This document shows positions 8,501 to 17,033 of a stretch of 46,704 nucleotides of DNA, piece after piece. The translations under genes were made by a program, and so were the position numbers. The stretch comes from a virus. The notes beneath the pieces are model-generated. The model worked only from the letters and a program-made list of their open reading frames with translations, had not been told where the DNA came from and ran no database searches. The DNA lies in IMG/VR virus record IMGVR_UViG_3300021091_000134, positions 1 to 46,704 of that record. The stretch is one strand, 5' to 3'. Each line of letters starts with the position of its first letter. The first letter of the stretch is position 1.

Positions 8501-8612
8501 GAATTTAATTAGAGAAAAATTAATTATAAAATACCCAAATATACAATTTAATATATTTGATACCTCTGACCCAAATAACCCTAAAAAGAAAAGAATTATT
8601 ATTAAAAAATAA
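5541..8612 (+). CDS. Tagged zinc metalloprotease-HAD fusion protein
   Basis: 1023 residues with a modular build. Residues 1-24 are a tag-like basic helix ending in P-L-N-E. At 394-398 there is HELTH inside a hydrophobic helix (FHVIYHELTHVLQ), the HExxH zinc-metallopeptidase signature. An EIEAE stretch at 585-589 could supply the third (Glu) zinc ligand, as in gluzincins. Near residue 765 a second tag-like segment occurs (YKKSYLTESLKK, with L-T-E). It is followed by YSFDWDDNILKMPT, where D774, D776 and D777 look like HAD motif I, and by IITARS near residue 870, which fits HAD motif II. HAD enzymes are usually phosphohydrolases. The LTE junction suggests that the HAD part could be released as a separate protein. 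The substrate and the roles of the two enzyme parts are unknown. Confidence 0.8.
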   Translation: MNRLFSEKEIKKIKEFIYKKPLNEQRWLDDVIDSAKNLDTSKNIFKNIPDIKINLKGAGKSFNDFIDLGNLIFKKLEIESLITKSEFTTFRKNWDDTIKDLTLKNIKTKDISGTDLINFVKGKELSGENLKKINTDDLEYLVSLQVLNRQMITKIDDIESNFNKLFAEKLNEYIRINGEEGFKQLKSDLGSGKKTSEEVWQILKNPTKKEKDLPKSEIPKNDPQQIVGLKLSDIPKDEYDIIDASFKKYGFDKDWGFDPDTGEPIYVTLQINGQNVKFSLNKQGPEELDFIKIRDDKLEDLYRSEFDKTFENMEWYQIPSIMDWIKNQKILKDPNLRSKYLKRYDVPFGVKMYVNDINGNFGQWVIVNPTAIADYRKPKNLEDLKNSIFHVIYHELTHVLQNNQTSIHGNYTYKSGYFKDGNEAWGYLTGKREMSPTKEIEIDDFDFWVWQRDDINNLESEVRKFGAEKNIDTSKDYTWIEDFKTWAKDNKIVPEKYIKKVTKKVVTSKFNTNLFGDDVKVKAIKLSLDDWSNFNDEYKKIKQKTDNLDDAKFLKFIENNLNIREIERIVMDASKELSYWSHVQEIEAEFTASIKNILELGTLEKNKGFATFLVDYLRGTDKSQKLVDIDLQRIKNSINIEEPKPRDLNNLEKIKEFFKKYIDKFLNKNITDEVKLEKEISSVDSWVNNIPKDFFEVLGKLERKWKKIYPEQAKKMEKGLYRQAYNLISSGFPALLPFIASGLSDDETEETKNESIIYKKSYLTESLKKTYSFDWDDNILKMPTRIHLDYKVGGIYWVPVSVSTEQFRSIRHKLGSEFRYKNDNINDAFKDFRNYDSFIKDVNYALDRRDYAPSFNDFKEALINGEDFSIITARSNSPKSLIDGIKIIIDKNFSYGNKKQMEKNLKGISIEEYLSLQDYHPVSSKEFLDNFNLDTTESKPEKGKEVAFENFVDRVVKQIDGIIDNPNFEGISVGYSDDDLSNLEIIENLIREKLIIKYPNIQFNIFDTSDPNNPKKKRIIIKK

Positions 8613-8628
8613 ATTTTTTTAAAAATAC

Positions 8629-8638
8629 AATATTTATA
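8629..8638 (+). promoter_or_regulatory. Candidate late promoter motif (AATATTTATA)
   Basis: AATATTTATA followed by TAATAAATAA, ending 44 nt before the tail tube ATG. It is one of the closest matches to the consensus. Confidence 0.55.
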
Positions 8639-8682
8639 TAATAAATAATACAACTAATAAAAAAAATTAAAAAAAAATTAAG

Positions 8683-9171
8683 ATGGCTGATTTATTAATG
8701 AGAATGCCTGTTCCTTACGAACCACTAAGAAAGAATAGGTTTATTTTGAGATTTCCAGATGAATTGGGGATTCAAGAATGGTGGGTATCTACAACTAGCC
8801 GACCAAAATATACGAGTTCAGAGGTGGAGATACCTTTTTTAAATACTTCTACATATGTAATAGGTAGATTTAACTGGGAATCAATCTCTGTGACATTTAG
8901 AGATCCAATCGGACCTTCCGCTACACAAGCGTTAATGGAATGGATTCGTTTACACTCTGAATCAGTAACAGGTAGACAAGGTTATGCTGCAGGTTACAAA
9001 AAAGATGTAGAATTGGAAATGTTGGACCCAACAGGTGTAGTAGTTCAAAAATGGATATTACAAAGTACTCAGTTAAATGATGTGGACTTTGGTTCATTAG
9101 ATTACTCTTCTTCTGATTTGGCAGATATTACGGCAACGCTTCGTTTTGATAGAGCGATTAACGTATTCTAA
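8683..9171 (+). CDS. Tail tube protein (T4 gp19-like)
   Basis: 162 residues, essentially the size of T4 gp19 (163). Tube subunits stack as hexameric rings inside the sheath and form the channel for DNA. The sequence begins with a short N-terminal arm, then PYEPLRKNRFILRFPDELG. It has the family's beta-rich pattern, with WESISVTFRDPIGPSATQAL and EWIRLHSESVTGRQGYAAGY in the middle and a C-terminal SSSDLADITATLRFDRAI. It has its own late-type motif upstream and a strong terminator downstream, which fits a highly expressed single structural gene. Confidence 0.93.
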   Translation: MADLLMRMPVPYEPLRKNRFILRFPDELGIQEWWVSTTSRPKYTSSEVEIPFLNTSTYVIGRFNWESISVTFRDPIGPSATQALMEWIRLHSESVTGRQGYAAGYKKDVELEMLDPTGVVVQKWILQSTQLNDVDFGSLDYSSSDLADITATLRFDRAINVF

Positions 9172-9195
9172 AATATTTTAAAAAGAATTATAATT

Positions 9196-9221
9196 AATCC
9201 CATCATTAGGTGGGATTTTTT
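9196..9221 (+). terminator. Intrinsic terminator after tail tube gene
   Basis: AATCCCATC and GGTGGGATT form a 9-bp stem (one wobble pair) around an ATTA loop, followed by TTTTATTTTT. It lies 24 nt after the tube gene stop. Confidence 0.85.
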
Positions 9222-9231
9222 ATTTTTATCT

Positions 9232-9241
9232 AATATTTATT
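9232..9241 (+). promoter_or_regulatory. Candidate late promoter motif (AATATTTATT)
   Basis: AATATTTATT lies just after the tube gene terminator and ends 31 nt before the ATG at 9273. It restarts transcription for the run of tagged genes that follows. Confidence 0.5.
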
Positions 9242-9272
9242 TATTAGAATAATTGTATATAATAAAAAAAAT

Positions 9273-10376
9273 ATGAGAAATAGAATTTTAAATTTAAATG
9301 AAGAAATAAGAAGAATTAAATCTTTATTTACTGAAGAAAGAATGTATGGAAATCTTAATGAAGATGATCCTGGTTGTCAATGTGATGATGAAACCAAAGA
9401 AAAATATGGTAAATATGATCCACAAACTAATCAATGTGACCCAAAATTATGTGAATCTGATAAAGATGAAGAGGGTGATGGTGGTACGACAGATAAAAAA
9501 GATGATAAAACCACTATGATACCTAAAGGTTTTGTAGAATTAACAGATGATAAGAAAAAAGAGATAGAGGGTGATGAGGCAGACTCATTAGATTTTTATG
9601 AAACTAAGGATATAAACGGAAAAAAATATATTAAACGAATGTCTTTTGAAAAAATCAAAATGAAAGTTGGTTATGTTGATAAACCTAAACCAGGTAGAGA
9701 TTTAGACTATGTAAAAAGATTTATCAAAGATGATAAAGGTGTACCTGTTGAAATTTTTATAAGTAAAGATGCAGAATTGAACTTTTTATCTAAAAAAGAA
9801 GGGAAGGGTATAAGAAAAGATATTAAACAAGATGTTAAAAATGATAAAGACGTAATAGATGATAATATAGATAGTTGTAAAGAACATCTTAAAGCAATGT
9901 ATAAAGCATGGTTAAAAGGTGCTGGTCCTGGTGATTTAGAAGAATATGGATTTGAGACTGACGCTTATAAATCAGTAGAAAGATGTATGGCTAATTTTTA
10001 TAATCGATTTGAGAAGAATGAAGATATTCTAAGAATGGTTAGAGAATTACAAGATACAAATGATGATGAAGGTAATCCTTTAATAGGTGATTATAAAACA
10101 GGTGAAGGTAAAGTATCTAAAGGAGTTGAGGGGGAGAAATATATAGTTAAAAATGATAGGGGTACTAAATTAGGGGTAATTAAAAAAATAACTGGAAATC
10201 AATATAAATTTAATGGGGTAAGAGGTATGACATTCATACAGAAAAAAGGTGATAGACTTATATTTAGAAATAATATTTTAACACAAATATTTAAAACTCT
10301 TAATTTAGATGTCGATAAAAATAAAATTTCTATTATGAAAGGTGATGAAAATAATTGCATATTTAGAGTTCAATAA
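9273..10376 (+). CDS. Tagged hydrophilic protein, probable packaged virion protein
   Basis: 367 residues, strongly charged. The tag is LNEEIRRIKSLFTEERMYG, followed by NLNE at about residues 28-31. A nearly identical tag is found inside the next protein near residue 902. A Cys-rich, acidic linker follows (CQCDDETKEKYG and similar). The rest is rich in Lys and Asp with no recognised domain, although a small beta-rich C-terminal part (GVIKKITGNQYKFNG) is suggested. It begins a tight run of three genes (9273, 10380, 13877) with gaps of 2-3 nt, so it is probably co-transcribed with them. The function is unknown. Confidence 0.75.
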   Translation: MRNRILNLNEEIRRIKSLFTEERMYGNLNEDDPGCQCDDETKEKYGKYDPQTNQCDPKLCESDKDEEGDGGTTDKKDDKTTMIPKGFVELTDDKKKEIEGDEADSLDFYETKDINGKKYIKRMSFEKIKMKVGYVDKPKPGRDLDYVKRFIKDDKGVPVEIFISKDAELNFLSKKEGKGIRKDIKQDVKNDKDVIDDNIDSCKEHLKAMYKAWLKGAGPGDLEEYGFETDAYKSVERCMANFYNRFEKNEDILRMVRELQDTNDDEGNPLIGDYKTGEGKVSKGVEGEKYIVKNDRGTKLGVIKKITGNQYKFNGVRGMTFIQKKGDRLIFRNNILTQIFKTLNLDVDKNKISIMKGDENNCIFRVQ

Positions 10377-10379
10377 ATA

Positions 10380-13300
10380 ATGAAAAAAAAAATTTTTATA
10401 ACTGAAAATCAGTATAAAAGGATTTTTTTAAATGAAAGTGATCCACCAAAGTATACTGTCAAACAAATAGGATATACTCCTGTGTGGAATAAGCATTTAT
10501 TATTATATACACATCCAGCTTATTATGACTATTTAGATGTTCCTAAAGGTTTGTGCTGGAAAAAAAATTCTGACGGTACATGGAGTTATGTGTATAGTGA
10601 TGTACAAATTGCATTATTAGCTAGTCAAGGTAAGAAAACTACTGCCAGTGTAGAAGATAAAGATATTGCAAAAAAAAGGATTGATGCGGAAAATGAAAAA
10701 TTTTTTAAACAAAATATAAAAAGTAAAAAAGATTCTGACGCATTTAGATTATGGGTTAATGATCCTGATTTTCCTCAAAGAATTAAAGATGTAAATAAAG
10801 CATTAAAAAGTAATGGTTTACCTGGTACATTAGATAAAACTAGTAACGCACCATATGATAACAAATATATGAAAGTTGCCTTTAATAAATTAGGTAGATT
10901 TTATGTTTTGGATGTCATTGGGATGGAACAAAAGAAAAAAAAGGGATATAATGAGTATGGTACAGAATACGTAAACCAAAGTCGTATATATAAAGATTAT
11001 TTAGAAACATTAAAATCTTGGGATTCTTCAAATAAAACATTTGGGTGGACTAACCCTAAAACTGTCAATTCTGATAAAATACAACAAATATTAGAAGGTA
11101 AGGTATCATCATCAACATGTATTAACCCATCTTATATATTGAGATCGATGGAAGAATTAGAGGTTAAGATGTATCAATCAATACGTGAATATAATACACA
11201 AATTGATCCTCAAGCAATTATGGGTAGATTAGGATTTGATACTGAAATGCAAAATATCTATCCGAAAACAAATAATAAAAAAGAAAAAGAATTTAACATT
11301 TTATCTAAAATGGAAAAAGAAAATCCAGAAATGGCGAAACTGTTAAATTCTTTCCAAAAAGATGTCCCTTCAGTAGAAAAAGAAATATTACAAAAAGCTG
11401 GTCCTAAATTCAAAGAATACTTAGAAGATTATAACACATATAAGATAGTGTTAGATCAAATTGAGTTACATAATATTATTATTAGAAATAATACTCCCGA
11501 AAAATTAAATAATGCATGTTCAGATCCAGTTTATTATGTGAAAACATATTCTGTACCTGTATCGGCACCAGGATCAGGTGGCGGAGGTGCTAAAATTAAT
11601 GAAACTTTTACTTGGAAACAAGCGTGTTCTAAAAATGGTGGGATATTTATGTACCCATCACAATCTGAAGAAGTGGAAGGTGGTGTAAAAAGAAAAGGAT
11701 TTATTGGTGGTAGGGCTATTTGTTGTTGTGTTAACCCAAAAGGGAATGCTAATGTAACGGTAAAAGGTGCGGAAGGAAATTATCAAGCTACTATTAATAT
11801 AGAAGAATGGTGTGGTAAAAGTACTGGTAACGTTCTAAGTGGGTGGGATAGATTTGATCAATGGACACAAGATTGTGCTGAAGATTGGCATTGTATTGCA
11901 GACATTGCCTCTATCGTAGTTTTGGCAATTGGTCCTTATGGTATTTTAATTAGTGGTATAATTGATGCAATAAGTGCGGCTGGTTATGTGATAGAGGGTA
12001 AAGAAGGATGGAAATTAAATGCAGGATTAACTATGTTAGGTGCATTTGGTGGTTTAGCAGAAGCAGGGAAATTATTAAAATATGGTTCTAAATTTACAGG
12101 TAGATTAGAAGAATTAACCAAAGCTTTAAAAATGGTAGATGGTGACCCAATTAAAAGTAGACAAATTTTAAGAGATTTTGCAAGAACTTTATCTCCTGAT
12201 GAAGCTAAACAATTTAAGAATTTTGGTAAGGTTGCTAATAGTGATGAAATAATTAATAAATTTGGTAAAGGTGGTGAATTTACAAATGAATATAATAAAT
12301 TAGATAAAATGCAAAAAGGTGTTTTTGCAGAAATGTTAAAGAAAGAAACACCCGCTAATTTAGAAAAATTATATACTAAGTCAAATAAAAATTTAAGTAA
12401 AATGGTTAATGCTTACAATAAAGGTATTAAACAAGTTATTATACAAGGATCTTTATTTGCTGGTATGTATGTTTATAGTGAAGAATTAGGTAAAGCGTTA
12501 AAAGCTCTTTATGATAAAACTGGTTTTGATCCATTAGGCGTTTTTACTTCTAACGGTGAGATAGATAACTCTAAACTTAGTCCAGATTTTACTAATATCA
12601 TTTCTAATGAAGAAAAAATAGATAGTTTATTTTCTCAGTTATCTAAGAGTGGGTTTATAGATAAGAAAAATTTTAAAGAAGAAACTGATTTATTAGTAAA
12701 TTTTTATCTTAATATCCAACAAATTATAAAATTACCTAACAAATCTTTAGAAGCGGCAGCTTTATTACTAAATAAAGAAGTGGCTTTTCAGATAAATGGT
12801 AAAAGATATAAACATAAAGATATAAAAGAGGTAATAGATTTAGTTAATCCAATTTTAGAAGGTATATTAAATAAAACTTATACAGAACAGGAAGGTATTA
12901 ATTTAATTAATGATAAAATAGTTGTTTTAAAAACTATGACAAAACCTAATATTAAACCAATAGTTAAAACTGCGGTATTAGTTACAGGGGATACTGAATT
13001 GACGGATGAACAAATAGACGAATTTCAAAATATGTTAATGACAGGTGAAGGAAATCAAGTTCCAAAAAAAATAGATGAGGGTATGAAAAAATTAAATGAA
13101 GAAATAAAAAGAATGAAATCATTATTTTCAGACGAAAGATTATATGGAAATTTAGTTAACGAAGTATGTGATAATGAATCTGAAGCAATTAATTTTTTAA
13201 AGGATAAAGGTTATATTGTTAGACAAAGTAATGAAGGAGATTTATGTTTGGGTCCAAATACTCAAATAGGTAAGATTTACAACAAATACAGATCAAATAC

Positions 13301-13874
13301 ACAATTATCATTTCAATCTGGAACATCACCTGACGGTTGTTATTTAGGTATATATAGAAAAGATAAAACTAGTAGAGAAAATCACTTTTTTTTAGTGAAT
13401 CTTTTTGAACAAGGTTTAAATGAAAATAATAGATTTAATATGTATTATATGTTAAATGATAATGATGCATGTGAAAAAGATATTACGATAGGTTCTTCTA
13501 ATTTTAAAATGATAATAACTAAAGACGGTTATGATAGTGCAACAAAAGAGTTTGGTATGGGGTTAAGGTTAATAAAAATAGAAGGTTTTTGGAATGAGTC
13601 TTCAGGTGTAATAAATTTAACTAGTGGTTTAATAGTTAGACTTATGGATAAAGATAAAAAGGCGATTAAAACTAATTTAAAATTAGGGGTAATAGACGCA
13701 GATCTTTCTTCTTTATTAGGTTTAAATAGTGAAAATGGTGGGACAGCTGAATCATTAAAAGATTCCTCAAATGAATGTACAACAATATTAGAATTTGTTG
13801 AAGAGAAATTAGGTTCATCTTTAAATGGACCAATAAATTTAGATGATTTAATAAAAAATAAAATTACGTTATAG
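10380..13874 (+). CDS. Large double-tagged protein with toxin-like hydrophobic region
   Basis: 1164 residues. The N-terminal tag is short (KIFITENQYKRIFLNES, with L-N-E). The first part is helical and charged. After a Gly-rich linker near residue 400 there is a Cys-containing beta-rich domain, then a hydrophobic region at about 503-566 (SIVVLAIGPYGILISGIIDA and a second Gly/Ala segment). This looks like the membrane-active or pre-toxin regions of polymorphic toxins. At Met902 a second complete tag begins (KKLNEEIKRMKSLFSDERLY, then GNLVNE), almost the same as that of the 9273 protein. A separate domain of about 260 residues follows. The simplest reading is two tagged proteins fused into one chain and separated by the prohead protease. 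An internal start at 13083 is an alternative. It ends with TAG, 2 nt before the next gene. Confidence 0.75.
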   Translation: MKKKIFITENQYKRIFLNESDPPKYTVKQIGYTPVWNKHLLLYTHPAYYDYLDVPKGLCWKKNSDGTWSYVYSDVQIALLASQGKKTTASVEDKDIAKKRIDAENEKFFKQNIKSKKDSDAFRLWVNDPDFPQRIKDVNKALKSNGLPGTLDKTSNAPYDNKYMKVAFNKLGRFYVLDVIGMEQKKKKGYNEYGTEYVNQSRIYKDYLETLKSWDSSNKTFGWTNPKTVNSDKIQQILEGKVSSSTCINPSYILRSMEELEVKMYQSIREYNTQIDPQAIMGRLGFDTEMQNIYPKTNNKKEKEFNILSKMEKENPEMAKLLNSFQKDVPSVEKEILQKAGPKFKEYLEDYNTYKIVLDQIELHNIIIRNNTPEKLNNACSDPVYYVKTYSVPVSAPGSGGGGAKINETFTWKQACSKNGGIFMYPSQSEEVEGGVKRKGFIGGRAICCCVNPKGNANVTVKGAEGNYQATINIEEWCGKSTGNVLSGWDRFDQWTQDCAEDWHCIADIASIVVLAIGPYGILISGIIDAISAAGYVIEGKEGWKLNAGLTMLGAFGGLAEAGKLLKYGSKFTGRLEELTKALKMVDGDPIKSRQILRDFARTLSPDEAKQFKNFGKVANSDEIINKFGKGGEFTNEYNKLDKMQKGVFAEMLKKETPANLEKLYTKSNKNLSKMVNAYNKGIKQVIIQGSLFAGMYVYSEELGKALKALYDKTGFDPLGVFTSNGEIDNSKLSPDFTNIISNEEKIDSLFSQLSKSGFIDKKNFKEETDLLVNFYLNIQQIIKLPNKSLEAAALLLNKEVAFQINGKRYKHKDIKEVIDLVNPILEGILNKTYTEQEGINLINDKIVVLKTMTKPNIKPIVKTAVLVTGDTELTDEQIDEFQNMLMTGEGNQVPKKIDEGMKKLNEEIKRMKSLFSDERLYGNLVNEVCDNESEAINFLKDKGYIVRQSNEGDLCLGPNTQIGKIYNKYRSNTQLSFQSGTSPDGCYLGIYRKDKTSRENHFFLVNLFEQGLNENNRFNMYYMLNDNDACEKDITIGSSNFKMIITKDGYDSATKEFGMGLRLIKIEGFWNESSGVINLTSGLIVRLMDKDKKAIKTNLKLGVIDADLSSLLGLNSENGGTAESLKDSSNECTTILEFVEEKLGSSLNGPINLDDLIKNKITL

Positions 13875-13876
13875 TT

Positions 13877-16204
13877 ATGAAAAATTTTGAGTCGAATATA
13901 AATAATATAAAACTTCTTATGGAGAGAATGAATGGTTTTAAAACGTTCAATGAAGTTAGTACAAGTTTAAAAAAATTAATAGTTGAGGGTATTGGTGATG
14001 AATTAATTAAATCGACAAGAAATATAGGAAGATCCATTAATTTTAACACTCCGTCTCTAAAAAATTTAGAGAATAGTGCTGAAAGAATGGGTGATGCAAT
14101 CGATAATTATGATACTGCGATAAGGAATATAAGATCAGGTGGTTCATTTGAAAACCTTAAAAATTTATTAAATGCAAAAAGTCTAAGAATAACAATGGAT
14201 AATTTTGCAGAAAATTTAACCACTACTTTTTTAAAATATTTTGATGAACAAAATATTTCAGTAAATAGAGTTAATTTAAAAAATTATATAATGGGTAATA
14301 CTATGGAAATGCCTGCAGATGTTTTGAGGAATTTAACTCCTTCACAGATAGATGAATTAACTAAATTAAATTACTTAATGAACCAATTAGTTATTACAGA
14401 TTTTCATTTAGATAAATTAAATAAAATAAATGAAATGTGGAATAAATTAAATAAACCTGATGATTTTAGAAACGTAATATTAGGTTTTGTAAGTGATGAT
14501 GGTATTAAATCTATTGATGAATTAGAAAATAATTTTAAAAGATTAGATGATTTAAAAAATGGTAGTACACCAAAGGAACAAGAACTTTATGATATTTGGA
14601 GAAGGATTAAAGAACAAATAGGGATGAGTGAATGGGACGGAAAGGATTTTAGAACCCTTTTGAAAGATAATTTTTCTAATGACCCTAAATTTAAAATAAT
14701 GGAAAGTAGTTTTATAAATAAATTGAAGTTTTGGGGGGACAAAAAAATTAGGGTAAAATTAGAAAAATTATCTACTAAAGATTTAAATTGGGAGAATGTT
14801 ATTATTTACCATAATAAAAGTAATGGTAAAACATATATTTTAGAATTTAAATCTAAAAATCAATTTAACTCCTATAAAAAATATTTACAAGATAGAGGAT
14901 TAGATTTTACTGCACCAGGTAATAAAGATGAAGGTTTAAGCGCGGTTGAAAAATTGGCTAGGTTTCAGTTATTAAGAAATAAGATAATGATAGGTACTTA
15001 TATAACTGTTGGGGCGACTTTACTTTTAGCCACTACTTATTGTTTAATTTCAGCGGCAGATTTAGATCCTGAGTCAATATATCTTAGGAAAAAAAGTAGT
15101 GGTGGAGAAGCGGTAACAGATACTAGTTATATAAAAAGATTTGCGGAATGTGGTTGGGGGATATTGACATTTGCTTCTAGTGTAGTAGATTTAGAAGATA
15201 TATGGAGAAGTGAAATTTTAGGACCTTTTCAGGAATTTGACGGTTATATAATAACACAAATAGAAAAAATATGTCCTCCCGATACAAGTGGGAATGAAAA
15301 ATGTTGTATGGAATGTAATAATGACGAAAAATTAAAAACAATTATTGCAGATCCTAAATTTATGAAAATATATGAAGGAGTTGTTAAAAAGTTGAGTCCT
15401 GAAAAATTAAAAGAAATTGCCAATAGAAGTGGTATAGAAAATACTGAATCACTGGTTATTGATATTTTAGAAAAGGCAAAAACTGATAAAACAGTTGCAG
15501 GATATTTAACAGAAGAAGGTAAACCTATGACATTTCAAGAAATTCTTAGAATGAAATGTAACCAACAAGCTTTACCTTGTGTTGAGAAACGTGTACAAAA
15601 AATATATCAAGAAATATTAGATATTGTTGCGACAAAAGATTGTGAATCGATAAAGAATGAAGCCTATAAGAGAGTAGATGAATTAAAATCTTATGGTGAT
15701 GCGGGATATATTACAGTTAATGTTTCAGATAAAACCAATACTAAAAATCCAAAGGTATATATTGATATAATGAAACGACAAGATATTTTTGGTAAAGTTA
15801 CTAATTTAGATGAATTTTTTATAATTCTTAGAAATTGGATTGATATGGTAGTTGTAGAGGCAAAATGTAATACAGGTGCAGAAGAAACAGAAGAGATTGA
15901 CGTTAACATAGTTAATGATTTTGAGGTATGGTGTGATGAAAATAGAAAAGATTCATCAAAATCAAAAAATTTAATGGAATACTTATGGGTTGAGGGTGTT
16001 GCTAAATTAGAATGTAATGTTGATGTTACAGAAGAATGGTTTAGTCCTGACCCTAGAAATAAGGCTAATAGGAGTCTACAATTATTCTCTATTTTTGATG
16101 ATCACTTTGAACCTATTTTCCCTTCAATAGATAGATTAGATGCGGATTGGGACGATGCCTTTAATTATTGGTACGATAAACAAAAAAGTTATTGTGGATA
16201 TTAA
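13877..16204 (+). CDS. Tagged protein with one membrane helix
   Basis: 775 residues. The N-terminus (NINNIKLLMERMNGFKTFNE, then KKLIVEG) has the tag pattern, with possible L-M-E and I-V-E sites. A helical charged region fills the first 350 residues. One hydrophobic helix lies at about 372-395 (GTYITVGATLLLATTYCL). The C-terminal half contains scattered Cys, including KCCMECNN, and predicted helices. I recognise no family. It follows the 1164-residue tagged gene with a 2-nt gap. Size, tag and a central membrane segment would fit an ejected internal protein, but this is an inference. Confidence 0.72.
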   Translation: MKNFESNINNIKLLMERMNGFKTFNEVSTSLKKLIVEGIGDELIKSTRNIGRSINFNTPSLKNLENSAERMGDAIDNYDTAIRNIRSGGSFENLKNLLNAKSLRITMDNFAENLTTTFLKYFDEQNISVNRVNLKNYIMGNTMEMPADVLRNLTPSQIDELTKLNYLMNQLVITDFHLDKLNKINEMWNKLNKPDDFRNVILGFVSDDGIKSIDELENNFKRLDDLKNGSTPKEQELYDIWRRIKEQIGMSEWDGKDFRTLLKDNFSNDPKFKIMESSFINKLKFWGDKKIRVKLEKLSTKDLNWENVIIYHNKSNGKTYILEFKSKNQFNSYKKYLQDRGLDFTAPGNKDEGLSAVEKLARFQLLRNKIMIGTYITVGATLLLATTYCLISAADLDPESIYLRKKSSGGEAVTDTSYIKRFAECGWGILTFASSVVDLEDIWRSEILGPFQEFDGYIITQIEKICPPDTSGNEKCCMECNNDEKLKTIIADPKFMKIYEGVVKKLSPEKLKEIANRSGIENTESLVIDILEKAKTDKTVAGYLTEEGKPMTFQEILRMKCNQQALPCVEKRVQKIYQEILDIVATKDCESIKNEAYKRVDELKSYGDAGYITVNVSDKTNTKNPKVYIDIMKRQDIFGKVTNLDEFFIILRNWIDMVVVEAKCNTGAEETEEIDVNIVNDFEVWCDENRKDSSKSKNLMEYLWVEGVAKLECNVDVTEEWFSPDPRNKANRSLQLFSIFDDHFEPIFPSIDRLDADWDDAFNYWYDKQKSYCGY

Positions 16205-16220
16205 TTTTTTTTTATTTTTT

Positions 16221-16230
16221 AGTATTTACA
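16221..16230 (+). promoter_or_regulatory. Weak candidate late promoter motif (AGTATTTACA)
   Basis: AGTATTTACA differs from the AATATTTATA consensus at two positions and ends 29 nt before the ATG at 16260. Confidence 0.3.
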
Positions 16231-16259
16231 ATAAATAAAAGTTTTTTATATTATATATT

Positions 16260-17033
16260 ATGATAGAAAATGAATTAAGTCCTGATTTTATTCCTGAAGA
16301 ATATAGGACACCTTATGATATTATAGAATTACCTTCACAAGGAATTTTATATAAGAATAATAAGAAATCTGTTAAGGTTGAATATTTGACTGCGATGGAT
16401 GAGACTATTCTAACATCACCTAACATTTCTAATGGTGGTAAAATAATAGATATTTTAATTAAAAGAAAAGTAAAGGATTTAGGTTTTGATTCATCGGATT
16501 TACTTATTGGAGATAGAACCGCTTTAATGATTTTTTTAAGAGTAACTGCATTTGGTGAAGAATACACTCAATTGGTATTTAATTCGAAATCTGGTGAGTT
16601 TGAGGAAGGGGTAATTAATTTATCGTCACTACAACAAAAAAAATTAACTATAAGACCAGATGAAAATGGTGAGTTTGAATTTTTATTACCTAAATCAAAT
16701 AAAAAAGTTACTTTTTCTCTTTTAACAGGTAAAGATGAAGAAATAATAGACATTAGAGAAAAAGAAGATTTAAAAAGAAATCCTGATGGGGTATCAAATA
16801 AATTAATTTTTACTTTAGAACAACAAATTAAATCTATTGATGGTGAAAGGGATAAAATAAAAATTTCTAATATATTAAAAAAAATCCCTATTATTGATTC
16901 TAGATCATTAAGGAAATACATTGAAGAGGTAAATCCTGGATTAGATTTTAAAACTACCGCTAGGACTCAGGGGGGAGAGTCCGTAGATACCTTTCTTAGA
17001 TTCAACACGACTTTTTTCTGGCCTGAACTCTGA
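16260..17033 (+). CDS. Tail assembly chaperone / hub assembly protein (T4 gp26/gp51-like)
   Basis: 257 residues. The N-terminal part (YDIIELPSQGILYKNNKKSV, then EYLTAMDETILTSPN) and the ending DTFLRFNTTFFWPEL resemble T4-type baseplate-hub assembly proteins encoded upstream of the tape measure gene. The position, one gene before the tape measure, is that of tail assembly chaperones, which bind the tape measure during tail assembly and are often made in two forms by frameshifting. Here a second frame overlaps the end and stays open for another 46 codons (see 16987-17169). The dual-coding segment uses codons that are rare in this phage (GGC, CTG, CTC). The exact family assignment is from memory and is moderately certain. 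Confidence 0.7.
   Translation: MIENELSPDFIPEEYRTPYDIIELPSQGILYKNNKKSVKVEYLTAMDETILTSPNISNGGKIIDILIKRKVKDLGFDSSDLLIGDRTALMIFLRVTAFGEEYTQLVFNSKSGEFEEGVINLSSLQQKKLTIRPDENGEFEFLLPKSNKKVTFSLLTGKDEEIIDIREKEDLKRNPDGVSNKLIFTLEQQIKSIDGERDKIKISNILKKIPIIDSRSLRKYIEEVNPGLDFKTTARTQGGESVDTFLRFNTTFFWPEL
16963..16982 (+). other. Hairpin with G6 loop near the end of the chaperone gene
   Basis: GGACTC and GAGTCC are perfect 6-base arms around the loop AGGGGGGA. It lies inside the 16260 gene, about 30 nt before the T6 run at 17012-17017. In this AT-rich genome such a G-rich hairpin stands out. The loop looks like an anti-SD-binding sequence. A link to frameshifting is only suggested by position. Confidence 0.45.

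Noticed and set aside
16970-16975. G6 run as the frameshift site
   Set aside because: Both alternative frames meet a stop soon after (TAG at 16984 and at 16997), so a shift here cannot reach the open extension.
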